A stretch of 64,000 nucleotides of DNA from an uncultured Oscillospiraceae bacterium (GCA_949935795.1 CATLFX010000003.1:45562-109561); one strand, 5' to 3'; positions 5,947 to 14,067 are shown, counted from the stretch's first letter. Numbers and translations: made by a program. Notes: generated by a model not told the origin, from the letters alone.

Positions 5947-8754
5947 TTATTCTCCCAAAACCTTGGCGCAGCGGTCGCACAATTCGGCGTGATGATTGGG
6001 GGCGCCGATATTGGCGTCGTGGTTCCAGCACCGGGGGCACTTGGGGGCCTCGGACAGCTTCACGGATACGGTGGCGTCCACATTCGGGTCGGCAGGCTCA
6101 CCCTCCCGCTTGACCACCGCCACCTTGGAGACGATGAACAGCGCGGCCAAATCCGCCTCGTCAAAGCCGGACAGCACGTTTCCGGCCTCCCAGGCCGCAT
6201 ATGCCTTTTCGGGCAGATGGAGGGTGACTTCCGCGTCCTGGTTCTTCTTGATGCCCTGGTCGCGGGCCTCCTCCAACGCCTTGAGCACGGTGTCGCGCAC
6301 GCCCAGCAGTTCCTCCCAGCGGGCGGCCTCGGCCTCACCCAGCGCCAGCGCCGGGTCGTAGTCCGGGATATCGTTGAACAGCACGCACTCCCCGTCGTCC
6401 CCGGCCTTGTGGGGCATGGCGGTCCAGATCTCCTGGCTGGTGAAAGCCAGGATGGGGGCCAGCATACGGGTCATGCCGTCCAGAATCAGGTACAGGGCGG
6501 ACTGGGCGGAGGCCCGGCCCGCGTCGTCCCCGCAGTACAGCCGGTCTTTGATGATGTCCAGGTAGAAATTGGACATTTCCACTACGCAGAAGTTGTAAAT
6601 TGCACGGTAGACCGTGTGGAACTCATAAGCGTCGTAGCCCGCCCGGACGGCCTTCACCAACTCGTTAAACGCCGCCACGGCCCACTTGTCCAGATCCAGC
6701 ATATCCTTCACGGCCACGGCCTGGTCGGGGTTGAAGCCGTCCAGGTTGCCCAGCATATAGCGGGCGGTGTTGCGGATTTTCAGGTACGCCTGGGACAGCT
6801 GTTTCATGATCTCCTTGGAGATGCGCATGTCCTGGGTGTAGTCGGCGGAGGACACCCACAGGCGCAGCATATCCGCGCCGTAGTCCTTGATGACCTCGTC
6901 GGGGGCCACGGCGTTGCCCAGGGACTTGTGCATGGCCTTGCCCTCGCCGTCCACCGTCCAGCCGTGGGTGATGATCTGCTTATAAGGAGCCACGCCTCGA
7001 CAGGCGATGGAGGTCAGCATGGAGGACTGGAACCACCCCCGGTACTGGTCACCGCCCTCCAGGTACACGTCGGCGGGGTACTGGAGGTTGTCCCGCTGGT
7101 CGGCCACGGCGGCCCAGGTGGAGCCGGAGTCGAACCACACGTCCATGATGTCGTTCTCCTTGGAGAAGTGGGTCTTGCCGCACTTGGGGCACTGGAATCC
7201 GGCGGGGACCAGCTCGTCGGCGGTCTTGTCAAACCACACGTTGGAGCCGTGCCGTCGGAACAGGTCCGCCACGTGGGCGATGGTCTCGGGGGTGACGATG
7301 GCCTCCCCGCAATCGTCGCAATAGAACACCGGGATGGGTACGCCCCACACCCGCTGGCGGGAGATGCACCAGTCGCTGCGCTCGGTGATCATAGACACCA
7401 TGCGGTCCTTGCCCCAGGCGGGGTGCCAGGAGATGGAGTCGCAGGACTTCACCGCCGCGTCCTTGATGGCGTCCACGGAGCAGAACCACTGCTCGGTGGC
7501 CCGGTAGATGATGGGGTGCTTGCACCGCCAGCAGTGGGGATAGGAGTGGGTGATCTGGGCCTTGGCCAGCAGGAAGCCCTCGTTCTCCAGGTCTACCACC
7601 ACTTGGTCGTTGCCCTTGGCATAGAACTGGCCGTTATAGCGGGCGTCGGTCATCACGCCCTTGGCGTTCACCGGCACGGGCACGCCGATGTGGGTCAGCC
7701 CCGCGTTATCGTAACGCTGGCAGACCTCGAAGTCCTCCGCGCCGAAGCCGGGAGCGGTGTGGACGCAGCCGGTGCCCGCGTCCAGAGTGACGTGGTCGCC
7801 GTTCAAAATCACAGAATCCTGGTCCAGCAGGGGATGCTTCGCCACCATGAGCTCGAAATCGGAACCCTTGAGGGTGGCCAGCACCTTGCAGTCCTCAAAA
7901 TTGAGGCCCGCCTGCTTGCACACGCCCTCGGCCAGCTCCTTGGCCATGATATAGACCTCGCCGTTGGGGGCCTGGAGGAGCACATAGTCAAATTCGGCGT
8001 TCATGGAGATGGCGGTGTTGCCGGGGATGGTCCAGGGTGTGGTGGTCCAGATGACGAAGAAGGTCTTGGACAGGTCACAGTATTGGCTCAATTTGCCCTT
8101 GTCGTCCTTTACGGGGAACTTGACGAAGATGGTGGTGCAGGGGTCGTCCTGGTAGTCGATCTCGGCCTCCGCCAGGGCGGTCTGGTCGTGGGGGCACCAG
8201 TAAACGGACTTCATGCCCTTGTAGATCAGGCCCTTTTCCGCCATCTTGCCGAACACTTCAATCTGCTTGGCCTCGAACTCGGGCAGCAGGGTGATATAGG
8301 GGTTCTCCCACTCGCCCAGCACCCCCAGCCGCTGGAACTGCTCCGTCATCCGGCCCACGTACTGGGTGGCGAACTCCCGGCACTTGTCCCGGAAGGCGGC
8401 CACAGACATCTCCTCCCGCTTGACGCTCTTGTCCTTGAGCACGGCGGTCTCAATGGGCAGGCCGTGGGTGTCCCAGCCGGGGACGTAGGGGGCGCACCAG
8501 CCCGTCATGTTCTTATACTTGACGATGATATCTTTGAGGATTTTGTTCATGGCGGTGCCGATGTGGATATTGCCGTTGGCATACGGGGGGCCGTCGTGGA
8601 GGATGAACTTGGGCTTTCCCGCGTTCTTGTCCATCAGCTTGTGGTAGGTCACCTTGGCCCACTCCGGGTTGAGCAGTTCGGGCTCACGCTTGGGCAGCCC
8701 CGCCCGCATGGGAAAATCGGTCTTGGGCAGGTGTACGGTCTTGTTGTAGTCCAT
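5947..8754 (-). CDS. ileS: Isoleucyl-tRNA synthetase
   Basis: A 935-residue class Ia synthetase charging tRNA-Ile. The HIGH signature is HIGT at residues 64-67 after HDGPPYANGN, the KMSKS-equivalent reads MHKSLGN near residue 608, and the CP1 editing domain lies between. The C-terminal zinc finger C906-x2-C909...C926-x2-C929 is present, which identifies the common bacterial IleS1 type, not the mupirocin-resistant type. The start is supported by AAAGGAG ten bases upstream. A T-box leader that would be expected directly upstream is displaced to 9484-9811 by an XRE module and an inverted-repeat element, so the normal control of this gene is in question. Confidence 0.98.
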   Translation of the reverse strand: MDYNKTVHLPKTDFPMRAGLPKREPELLNPEWAKVTYHKLMDKNAGKPKFILHDGPPYANGNIHIGTAMNKILKDIIVKYKNMTGWCAPYVPGWDTHGLPIETAVLKDKSVKREEMSVAAFRDKCREFATQYVGRMTEQFQRLGVLGEWENPYITLLPEFEAKQIEVFGKMAEKGLIYKGMKSVYWCPHDQTALAEAEIDYQDDPCTTIFVKFPVKDDKGKLSQYCDLSKTFFVIWTTTPWTIPGNTAISMNAEFDYVLLQAPNGEVYIMAKELAEGVCKQAGLNFEDCKVLATLKGSDFELMVAKHPLLDQDSVILNGDHVTLDAGTGCVHTAPGFGAEDFEVCQRYDNAGLTHIGVPVPVNAKGVMTDARYNGQFYAKGNDQVVVDLENEGFLLAKAQITHSYPHCWRCKHPIIYRATEQWFCSVDAIKDAAVKSCDSISWHPAWGKDRMVSMITERSDWCISRQRVWGVPIPVFYCDDCGEAIVTPETIAHVADLFRRHGSNVWFDKTADELVPAGFQCPKCGKTHFSKENDIMDVWFDSGSTWAAVADQRDNLQYPADVYLEGGDQYRGWFQSSMLTSIACRGVAPYKQIITHGWTVDGEGKAMHKSLGNAVAPDEVIKDYGADMLRLWVSSADYTQDMRISKEIMKQLSQAYLKIRNTARYMLGNLDGFNPDQAVAVKDMLDLDKWAVAAFNELVKAVRAGYDAYEFHTVYRAIYNFCVVEMSNFYLDIIKDRLYCGDDAGRASAQSALYLILDGMTRMLAPILAFTSQEIWTAMPHKAGDDGECVLFNDIPDYDPALALGEAEAARWEELLGVRDTVLKALEEARDQGIKKNQDAEVTLHLPEKAYAAWEAGNVLSGFDEADLAALFIVSKVAVVKREGEPADPNVDATVSVKLSEAPKCPRCWNHDANIGAPNHHAELCDRCAKVLGE

Positions 8755-8795
8755 GGGTATTTTCTCCTTTTATGATGAATTGGTTGTTCTTGTCT

Positions 8796-8930
8796 GTAGG
8801 GGCGGATACTATCCGCCCGCAGGCGCATAGACGCGGTTTGTAAGGGCGAGAGATTCCCGCCGCGTCCAGGTTTGGGCGAGGGCTGCCTGCCGCCTCTGGG
8901 TTCGGGCGGGCGGGTAATACCCGCCCCTAC
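8796..8930. repeat. MITE-like inverted-repeat element, copy 1
   Basis: The ends are inverted repeats GTAGGGGCGG and CCGCCCCTAC, each followed inward by a small GC palindrome (GGCGGATACTATCCGCC at the left end). It fills the gap between the XRE gene and ileS, ending two bases from the XRE stop codon. A shorter relative is at 59484-59553. Confidence 0.75.
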
Positions 8931-8932
8931 AT

Positions 8933-9142
8933 TCATTTGCGGATATCGCTCCGGCCCAGCAAATAATCCACGCTGACGTCGTAATAGTCCGCCATTTGGT
9001 CCAACAGGGAAGCGCCGGGTTCTCGTTCCCCCAATTCATACCGGCAATAGGTCGTAATGCCGATACCCAACTCGGCGGCAGTCTTTTTTTGGCTGAGATT
9101 TCTTTCCATTCGGAGCTCCTTCATTCTTTCTCTTAATTTCAT
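8933..9142 (-). CDS. XRE-family repressor of a divergent module
   Basis: A 69-residue protein that is almost entirely one helix-turn-helix: LRERMKELRMERNLSQKKTA leads into ELGIGITTYCRYELGEREP and DVSVDYLLG, the Cro/C1 pattern. I chose the ATG at 9142 because AAGGAG lies seven bases upstream; a longer frame from 9160 would start inside the promoter. It faces away from the gene at 9230, and two palindromes in the shared promoter are its probable binding sites. It lies between the T-box leader and ileS, so read-through from the leader would also pass through it. Confidence 0.88.
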   Translation of the reverse strand: MKLRERMKELRMERNLSQKKTAAELGIGITTYCRYELGEREPGASLLDQMADYYDVSVDYLLGRSDIRK

Positions 9143-9153
9143 AATAAAACTCC

Positions 9154-9202
9154 TTGACATACCCGTTCGGGTATAGTATAATAATCATACCCGAACGGGT
9201 AT
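9154..9202 (+). promoter_or_regulatory. Consensus promoter with two palindromic operators
   Basis: TTGACA (9154-9159) and TATAAT (9177-9182) are 17 bases apart, a perfect consensus promoter for the gene at 9230. One palindrome, ATACCCGTTCGGGTAT (9159-9174), fills the spacer; a second, ATACCCGAACGGGTAT (9187-9202), covers the start point. This is a textbook switch for the divergent XRE repressor. Confidence 0.88.
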
Positions 9203-9229
9203 AGTTTGTTGTTGAAGGGTGTGCTTAAT

Positions 9230-9487
9230 ATGGATGACATTCTTGATATGCTGGTACAGGAGATCGAACGAGGCGCGTTTCCCTATTTTTTCGCGCAGGG
9301 GGAATACCGCCGGAACCAGCAAAGCGCGTTAGAGCATTTTCAATGGCTGGAGGAGCACTTGAGCGGTGAGGAGAAGGCCCATTTGGAAAAAGCCCGCGCG
9401 GCAGATCTGCGCCTTGATACCTTGGAGCGGGAGGCCATGACGCGGGTGGCCCTCGCCATCGGAATTCGTCTGGCCCTTCCTTCCTAA
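9230..9487 (+). CDS. Small helical protein, partner of an XRE repressor (DUF6809-like)
   Basis: An 85-residue protein of unknown function. The start is the ATG at 9230 with GAAGGGTG eight bases upstream. It is predicted to be helical and acidic in the middle, with an aromatic GAFPYFFAQGEY segment near residue 18 and a hydrophobic end (VALAIGIRLALP). Length, layout and the C-terminal GxRLxL pattern resemble the small DUF6809 proteins common in Clostridia, but this is a resemblance only. It runs antisense to any read-through transcript from the T-box. A similar protein with the same promoter design lies at 24396-24638. Confidence 0.75.
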   Translation: MDDILDMLVQEIERGAFPYFFAQGEYRRNQQSALEHFQWLEEHLSGEEKAHLEKARAADLRLDTLEREAMTRVALAIGIRLALPS

Positions 9488-9811
9488 ATCAAAACGCCTC
9501 TGTCCCCAAAAGGAGACAAAGGCGCAAACCTCTGCGGTACCACTCCAATTCCGCGTATCAAAAACGCGGCACTCGTCTGCGCTGTAACGGGCACACCCGG
9601 CGGAGCCTACTGGCGTAAAGCGTTGGGTCCGCGGCTCACAGGGGATATTCGCCGGGTCCGCCCCGCCGCCCTCCCACCAAACGGGCGGCTCTCTGAGAGG
9701 TTTCATCCGGTTACTCGTCCTGGTCAAAGCCTGCATAACGATACGATTTTCCGCGCCCGCCCCCATGGAGCGGACGCTATTTATATTATAGGTGTAAAAG
9801 GGATTTGTCAA
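9484..9811 (-). promoter_or_regulatory. T-box leader (isoleucine-type specifier) with promoter and terminator
   Basis: On the minus strand a promoter TTGACA (9806-9811) with TATAAT or TAATAT is followed by the T-box hallmarks: GACGAGTAACCGG facing CCGGCGAATATC (the AGTA/GAA specifier loop, with ATC as a likely Ile specifier), an AGAGAG...GGTGGGAG apical region, the T-box GGAGTGGTACCGC (9534-9546), and a terminator pairing GCCTTTGTCTCC with GGGGACAGAGGC before GTTTTGATTT. The downstream synthetase on this strand is ileS, but it starts about 730 bp away, beyond an oppositely transcribed gene, an XRE gene and a repeat. The specifier reading is by eye. Confidence 0.9.
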
Positions 9812-9910
9812 CCGTTTTTGGGGAAAAACTTCACGAAAAACAGCTGTCCGGCGGCGCCGCCCCTTGGCAGGCGGCCATTCTCAGCAGAACGTTCCATCTT
9901 TTCCCCTCCA

Positions 9911-9944
9911 TGGGCCCATTTGCTGAAACCAAACGGGCCCTTTC
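9911..9944 (+). terminator. Terminator-like hairpin before the second ECF gene
   Basis: GGGCCCATTTG pairs with CAAACGGGCCC, followed by TTTCT. No plus-strand gene lies immediately upstream other than the 9230-9487 gene, so its role is uncertain; the rest of 9812-9999 shows nothing else clear. Confidence 0.4.
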
Positions 9945-9999
9945 TGTGTTATGATAGGTGAAAAACGTTTTTCAAGTAAGCAATTGGGGGTGAAACCCT

Positions 10000-10566
10000 T
10001 TGACGGAAGAACAATTGGTCAAATCCCTGCGGCGGGGAGACCTGTCCGCCCTGGAGGAGCTGATGGACCGCTACACGCCCTATGTGTCCTCTGTGGTCTC
10101 CCGCATCCTCCGGGGGCGGGGGCCGGACGCGGAGGAGCTGACGGCGGACGTGTTTCTGGCCGCCTGGGACAACCGGGACAAGCTGCGCCCCGGCAAGGTC
10201 AAGGGCTGGCTGGGGGCCGTGGCCCGGAACCGGGCCTTCAACCTGCTGCGGGCAGACCGGGAAAACCTGCCCTTGGAGGAGGATGTATTGCTCCTGGAGA
10301 CCGACGGCCCCGACCGGGAGCTGGACAAAAAGGAGACGGCCCGGCTGGTGAACCGGGCGCTGGCCCAGCTGGACAAACCCCAGCGGGAGCTGTTCGTCCG
10401 GCACTACTATTACGGCCAGACCGTCCAGGAGGCGGCGCTGGCCATGGGGCTGAACCTGTCCACCGCCAAGACCTGGCTGCGCCGGGGGCGGGAGACGCTG
10501 AAAGCAATTTTGGAAAAGGAGGGCTATGGACATGAAGCGGCTGGAAATCTCCAGGCTGATGGATGA
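10000..10566 (+). CDS. ECF-type RNA polymerase sigma factor
   Basis: A 188-residue ECF sigma factor starting at a TTG with GGGGGTG seven bases upstream. Region 2 covers about residues 8-75 (LEELMDRYTPYVSSVVSRIL, DAEELTADVFLAAWDNRDKL, KGWLGAVARNRAFNLLR) and region 4 about 115-175 (LDKPQRELFVRHYYYGQTVQ, then LNLSTAKTWLRRGRETL). The last residues overlap the downstream membrane-protein gene by 35 bp, consistent with translational coupling to a cognate regulator. It is the second of three such pairs in the window. Confidence 0.92.
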   Translation: MTEEQLVKSLRRGDLSALEELMDRYTPYVSSVVSRILRGRGPDAEELTADVFLAAWDNRDKLRPGKVKGWLGAVARNRAFNLLRADRENLPLEEDVLLLETDGPDRELDKKETARLVNRALAQLDKPQRELFVRHYYYGQTVQEAALAMGLNLSTAKTWLRRGRETLKAILEKEGYGHEAAGNLQADG

Positions 10567-11230
10567 GTATACGGACAGCGAGTTTTTCCCCCAGGGCGGG
10601 GAGGCCGCCGGCACCCAGGCGGTGAAAGAGCGGGTGCTGGCAAAAGCGGCCCCGGCAAAAAAGCGGCGCAGGCCGCTGAAAATGGCGCTGCTGGCGGCGG
10701 CAATGGCGGTTGGGTGTGTGCTGTGTATCGCGGCGGGATTGCCCACAACTGTATATCATCTTGTCACGGGTGGGACGGTGACCGTCCAACGCGGCCCGGA
10801 CGGCTATGCGTCCTATGATTTTAGCAACCAATTCCCCGCCGAGCCTGTTGTTTTGGAAGAAGGTCGGCTTTGGCTGGTCATAAATGATGATCGCACCGAT
10901 ATCACTGACCTGATTGATATGGAAACACCCTATATTCTTGAAGATACCGACCCGGAGAGTGGTCTTTCCAACTATTTGATCGTGGGCGGCACACCGGAGG
11001 ACTTTGGCTACTGTTCATATCAGGAAACCACATCTGGCGGATTTGCAGGTGGTGGAAGCGGCGGTTGTTACACTTCCTATTCCACCATTGATGGGATTCC
11101 CTATGATGTGCGCGACCTTACGCCGGAGCAGTATGAACAAAGAGATCCTGGAGGAGATTATGATGAGTGGCGGCCCTGGTATCTAAACGCTATAGAACAG
11201 CTTCGTGAACGTGGTATCAATATCCGCTGA
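10532..11230 (+). CDS. Single-pass membrane protein, putative anti-sigma partner
   Basis: A 232-residue protein from the ATG at 10532, preferred over the ATG at 10526 because GGAGGG is eight bases upstream. A short cytoplasmic part with a KKRRRPLK stretch precedes one transmembrane helix at about residues 49-70; the remainder is an outside domain rich in Asp, Gly and Tyr (GGFAGGGSGGCYTSYSTIDG). The outside part resembles no family I recognise. Position and topology suggest it binds and holds the upstream ECF factor. Base composition falls in the second half, which is less GC-rich than its neighbours and may have been acquired or may be evolving fast. Confidence 0.75.
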   Translation: MKRLEISRLMDEYTDSEFFPQGGEAAGTQAVKERVLAKAAPAKKRRRPLKMALLAAAMAVGCVLCIAAGLPTTVYHLVTGGTVTVQRGPDGYASYDFSNQFPAEPVVLEEGRLWLVINDDRTDITDLIDMETPYILEDTDPESGLSNYLIVGGTPEDFGYCSYQETTSGGFAGGGSGGCYTSYSTIDGIPYDVRDLTPEQYEQRDPGGDYDEWRPWYLNAIEQLRERGINIR

Positions 11231-11259
11231 TCCCCTTCCTTTTTCCTCCACCCTATGAT

Positions 11260-11297
11260 ACAATGGACTTCCCTGCCTGGGGGAGTCCATTGTTTTT
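11260..11297 (+). terminator. Intrinsic terminator of the second ECF operon
   Basis: ACAATGGACT pairs perfectly with AGTCCATTGT, followed by TTTTCCC. Confidence 0.85.
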
Positions 11298-11330
11298 CCC
11301 TGCGTTGATACTCTTTTTTGCAACCCAGTC

Positions 11331-11380
11331 TAAAAGTTTCTTTTTTCGCTTCCTTTTTTCTTTTCAAAGAAAAAAGGAAG
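11331..11380 (-). repeat. A/T-rich hairpin element type 2, copy a
   Basis: Read on the minus strand it is CTTCCTTTTTTC, a short loop, GAAAAAAGGAAG, then CGAAAAAAGAAACTTTTA. The same head-plus-tail recurs at 19919, 20043, 28038, 47531, 51873 and 52023. Confidence 0.75.
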
Positions 11381-11411
11381 TCGCCGAAGGCAAAACAAAG
11401 GAGGCCGCGCC

Positions 11412-11969
11412 ATGACCCACGAGGACTATATGCGTCAGGCCCTGGACCTAGCCCGGGAGTGCCTGTCCAGGGGGCCCCATCGAAGCCCAGCGAAGCGGGT
11501 TCGATGGGGAGAGGAGGGACAGCGGAATGAGCGAGCTTTCGCCGAAGGCGGAAGCGAGAGATATGAAGCTTGTCCCGACGACGTGCCTGTGGGGTGCGTC
11601 ATCGTTTCTCCTGACGGCGAGATCATCGGCCGGGGTCGCAACCGCCGGGAGGAGCTGGGCCGCGCCACCGCCCACGCCGAGATCGAGGCCATCAACATGG
11701 CCTGCTCGGCGGTGGGCAACTGGCGGCTGGAGGGCTGCACCCTGTACGTCACCCTGGAGCCCTGCCCCATGTGCGCCGGGGCCATCATCAACGCCCGAAT
11801 CGCCGCCGTGCGCTACGGGGCGCGGGAGGACAAGTCCGGCTGCTGCGGCTCGGTGCTCAACCTGTTCGAGGAGCGGTTCAACCACCGTCCCCGGGTGTAC
11901 GGCGGTCTGCTGGAGGAGGAGTGCCGGGGCCTGCTGGAGGAATTTTTTCAAAATCTGCGGAAGATTTAA
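11412..11969 (+). CDS. tadA: tRNA adenosine(34) deaminase with an in-frame repeat insertion
   Basis: A 185-residue TadA, which deaminates the wobble adenosine of tRNA-Arg(ACG) to inosine. The zinc site is intact: HAEIEAI (His-Ala-Glu) and the PCPMCAG pair of cysteines, with the C-terminal NLFEERFNHRPRV also typical. TadA is normally about 150-160 residues. The extra length is a block at about residues 22-56 (11475-11579) between helix 1 and the DVPVGCVIV strand, where relatives read directly from G to EVPVG. The inserted DNA forms a hairpin and matches an intergenic copy at 16350-16446. The enzyme should still fold, because the insertion is in a surface turn. Confidence 0.95.
   Translation: MTHEDYMRQALDLARECLSRGPHRSPAKRVRWGEEGQRNERAFAEGGSERYEACPDDVPVGCVIVSPDGEIIGRGRNRREELGRATAHAEIEAINMACSAVGNWRLEGCTLYVTLEPCPMCAGAIINARIAAVRYGAREDKSGCCGSVLNLFEERFNHRPRVYGGLLEEECRGLLEEFFQNLRKI
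11475..11579. repeat. In-frame repeat inserted in tadA (element type 3, copy 1)
   Basis: The first part is a stem of CCCCATCGAA against TTCGATGGGG with an inner CCC/GGG pairing; the second part contains GAGCTTTCGCCG and AGCTTGTCCCGACGA. All of these blocks recur with scattered differences at 16350-16446. The 105-bp size is a multiple of three and keeps the tadA frame open. Confidence 0.8.
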
Positions 11970-12079
11970 CAATACTGTAACACTTTAACGCAAACTTCTG
12001 AAACATCTCCCCTGTATCTTAATACTTGCAAGAGACATCCTTTCTTTTTCATTCTATCCTCCATCCTCATTTCAAAGAA

Positions 12080-12110
12080 AGCCGGGGCCGAAAGGTCCCG
12101 ATTTTCTTTT
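12080..12110 (+). terminator. Weak terminator candidate after tadA
   Basis: GGGGCC GAAA GGTCCC is followed by GATTTTCTTTT, about 110 bp after the tadA stop codon. Confidence 0.4.
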
Positions 12111-12124
12111 GCCCTGCCGGGGGC

Positions 12125-12321
12125 GGTACTTTCTCTCCTGTGAGAGAAAGTACCCAAAGAGAACACTTAAGGGGGGAAAATCCGGGCCGCACGGCTCCGC
12201 CGTGCTTTAGGATTTTCCCCCCTTAAGAATCCCCGTCACGGGGGACGCCCTATACGGCGGATAGCGGTAAGCTCCCGGCGCGCGGTATCGGGACTGATAG
12301 CCCCCTATTTGTGCTGCCGCT
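12125..12321 (+). repeat. Dispersed multi-hairpin element type 1, copy B
   Basis: Head hairpin GTACTTTCTCTC/GAGAGAAAGTAC, then CTTAAGGGGG paired with CCCCCTTAAG, then CACGGGGGACGCCCTATACGG and the closing CTATTTGTGCTGCCGC. Compared with copy A, paired positions change on both arms. It lies downstream of tadA in the same orientation. Confidence 0.85.
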
Positions 12322-12438
12322 TATATGTGGTATCGGTCCCACCCCGCGGTCCACGGGCCGCGCCTCCAGAGTGGGCCGTGCGGCTCCGCGGCGGTTCGCT
12401 TGGCGCGCTATTGGAAATGTTTGTGTGATGAGATAAAC

Positions 12439-13008
12439 TCAGCAGAATTCGATTCTGCCTGGCGCCATGGATTTGACGCGGGCCAGCGACTCCACCCGGA
12501 CCCCCTTGGCGCGGATGCGCTCCCCGCCGGGCTGGAACGCCTTTTCCACCGCAACTCCGGCCCCCACTACAGCGGCCCCTGCCTGGCGGGCAAGGTCGAT
12601 GAGGCCCTCCAGCGCCGCGCCGTTGGCCAGAAAGTCGTCAATGAGCAGCAGGCGGTCGGTGGGCAGAAGAAAGCGCTTTGATACGATCACGTCGCTCACC
12701 CCGCCGTGGGTAAATGAAGTCACCTCCACCTTATACACGTCTCCGGCGATGTTTTTGGTGCGGCTCTTTTTGGCGAACACCACCGGCACGCCAAACTGCT
12801 GGGCGGCGATGCAGGCAATGCCGATTCCCGACGCCTCGATGGTCAAAATCTTGTTGACCCCTTCCCCGGCGAACAGCCGGGCCCACTCCCGGCCCATGGC
12901 CGCGAACAGCTCCACATCCATCTGATGGTTCAAAAAGCTGTCCACCTTCAGCACGTCTCCGTCCTCCACAACGCCGTCCCGGCGGATGCGTTCCTCCAAC
13001 TCCCGCAT
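12439..13008 (-). CDS. xpt: Xanthine phosphoribosyltransferase
   Basis: A 189-residue purine-salvage enzyme making XMP from xanthine and [21 protein letters not shown] at the N-terminus, the PRPP-binding loop [17 protein letters not shown] and [17 protein letters not shown] follow the B. subtilis Xpt pattern closely. I chose the second ATG (13008) because the GGAG ribosome site is eight bases upstream; the ATG at 13014 is only two bases away. No purine riboswitch is visible in the 13009-13210 interval shared with the divergent yitT-like gene, which is unusual for Firmicute xpt genes. Confidence 0.96.
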   Translation of the reverse strand: MRELEERIRRDGVVEDGDVLKVDSFLNHQMDVELFAAMGREWARLFAGEGVNKILTIEASGIGIACIAAQQFGVPVVFAKKSRTKNIAGDVYKVEVTSFTHGGVSDVIVSKRFLLPTDRLLLIDDFLANGAALEGLIDLARQAGAAVVGAGVAVEKAFQPGGERIRAKGVRVESLARVKSMAPGRIEFC

Positions 13009-13087
13009 GTCCATCTCTCCTTTCCCTTTATACCCCTTATTTTATCAGGATTTCTCAGGCTTTTCCACTGTTTTTCTCAAATTTTCC

Positions 13088-13116
13088 TTGCCCTTTTCCA
13101 CATTTTCTGCTACAAT
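13088..13116 (+). promoter_or_regulatory. Promoter of the YitT-like gene
   Basis: TTGCCC and TACAAT are 17 bases apart, about 100 bp upstream of the ATG at 13213, with a parS site between. Confidence 0.55.
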
Positions 13117-13173
13117 AGCGGCGGCCGCGGGGAGAACGCCGCGGCTGAATTTGCGCTTTGGGTTGTCCCGGCA

Positions 13174-13189
13174 AGTTTCACGTGAAACA
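13174..13189. promoter_or_regulatory. parS site 1
   Basis: AGTTTCACGTGAAACA matches the ParB/Spo0J-binding consensus TGTTNCACGTGAAACA except for the first base. It lies in the 5' leader of the YitT-like gene. Confidence 0.9.
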
Positions 13190-13212
13190 CTTTTGGAAAG
13201 AGGGCGTTTGCC

Positions 13213-14067
13213 ATGCAGCGCGTCAAGCAGACTCTGCGTCAGATTCCCCTGCTCACCCTGGGCACCTTCCTGGTGGCCGCCGGGGTGTACTTCTTCAAAT
13301 TCCCCAACCACTTCAACACCGGCGGCGTCACCGGCCTGGCCGTCATCCTCAACGCCATTGTCCCGGCGGTGAGTCCCTCCACCTTTGCCTCCCTCATCAA
13401 CATCGCCTTCCTGGTGGTGGGCTTTCTCTTTCTGGATAAGAGCTTCGGAATTAACACGGTATATTGCTCCATCCTGTTTTCCGCCATGCTGTCCGGACTG
13501 GAATGGCTGTGCCCCCTGTCCGCTCCCCTGACCGACCAGAAAACCCTGGAGCTGTTTTTTGCCGTGATTCTCCCCTCCCTGGGGTCCGCCATCCTGTTCA
13601 ACATGCAGAGCTCCACCGGCGGCACCGACATCCTGGCCATGATCCTCAAACGGTTCTCCAGCATGGATATCGGCAACGCCCTGCTGTGCGTGGATGTGCT
13701 CATTGCCGGCTCTACCCTCTATTTTGTTGGTATTGAGGCGGGGCTTTACTCCATTTTGGGCCTGGTATTGAAATCGGTGGTGGTGGACACGGTGATTGAG
13801 TCGCTGAACCGCCGGAAGAGCTTTATGGCCGTCACCTCCTGCCCGGAGGAGGTATGCGCCTTCATCACCCACACCCTCAACCGCTCCGCCACCTACTGGC
13901 AGGCCAAGGGCGCTTACTCCCACGATGAGAAGTGGGTGGTGCTCACCGCCCTGTCCCGGTCCCAGGCGGTGGCCCTGCGGCTGTACCTGAAATCCACCGA
14001 CCCCCATGCCTTTATTCTGGTCACCAATTCCAGCGAGATCTTTGGTAAGGGCTTCATGCGGGTATAA
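13213..14067 (+). CDS. YitT family membrane protein
   Basis: A 284-residue integral membrane protein. Five to six hydrophobic helices span about residues 10-185, with the family motif FNTGGVTGLAVILN near residue 34 and QSSTGGTDILAMILKR near 137. The C-terminal DUF2179 domain (from about residue 200, KSFMAVTSCPEEVCAFI and ending EIFGKGFMRV) is present. YitT proteins are widespread in Firmicutes and have been linked to membrane transport, but no substrate is established. It is transcribed alone and is followed at once by a type 1 repeat. Confidence 0.9.
   Translation: MQRVKQTLRQIPLLTLGTFLVAAGVYFFKFPNHFNTGGVTGLAVILNAIVPAVSPSTFASLINIAFLVVGFLFLDKSFGINTVYCSILFSAMLSGLEWLCPLSAPLTDQKTLELFFAVILPSLGSAILFNMQSSTGGTDILAMILKRFSSMDIGNALLCVDVLIAGSTLYFVGIEAGLYSILGLVLKSVVVDTVIESLNRRKSFMAVTSCPEEVCAFITHTLNRSATYWQAKGAYSHDEKWVVLTALSRSQAVALRLYLKSTDPHAFILVTNSSEIFGKGFMRV

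Noticed and set aside
5854..8775. A 973-codon open frame on the plus strand
   Set aside because: It lies fully antisense to ileS, whose motifs are complete. The Gly/Val/His/Leu-rich translation is the usual shadow of a GC-rich gene.
9181..9202. XRE modules as phage remnants
   Set aside because: No integrase, structural or lysis gene and no attachment repeats are visible near any of the three modules.
9329..9811. A 160-codon minus-strand frame
   Set aside because: It lies across the T-box leader RNA, whose conserved blocks explain the sequence.
13009..13210. Purine riboswitch expected before xpt
   Set aside because: The conserved purine-riboswitch core could not be found in either orientation.
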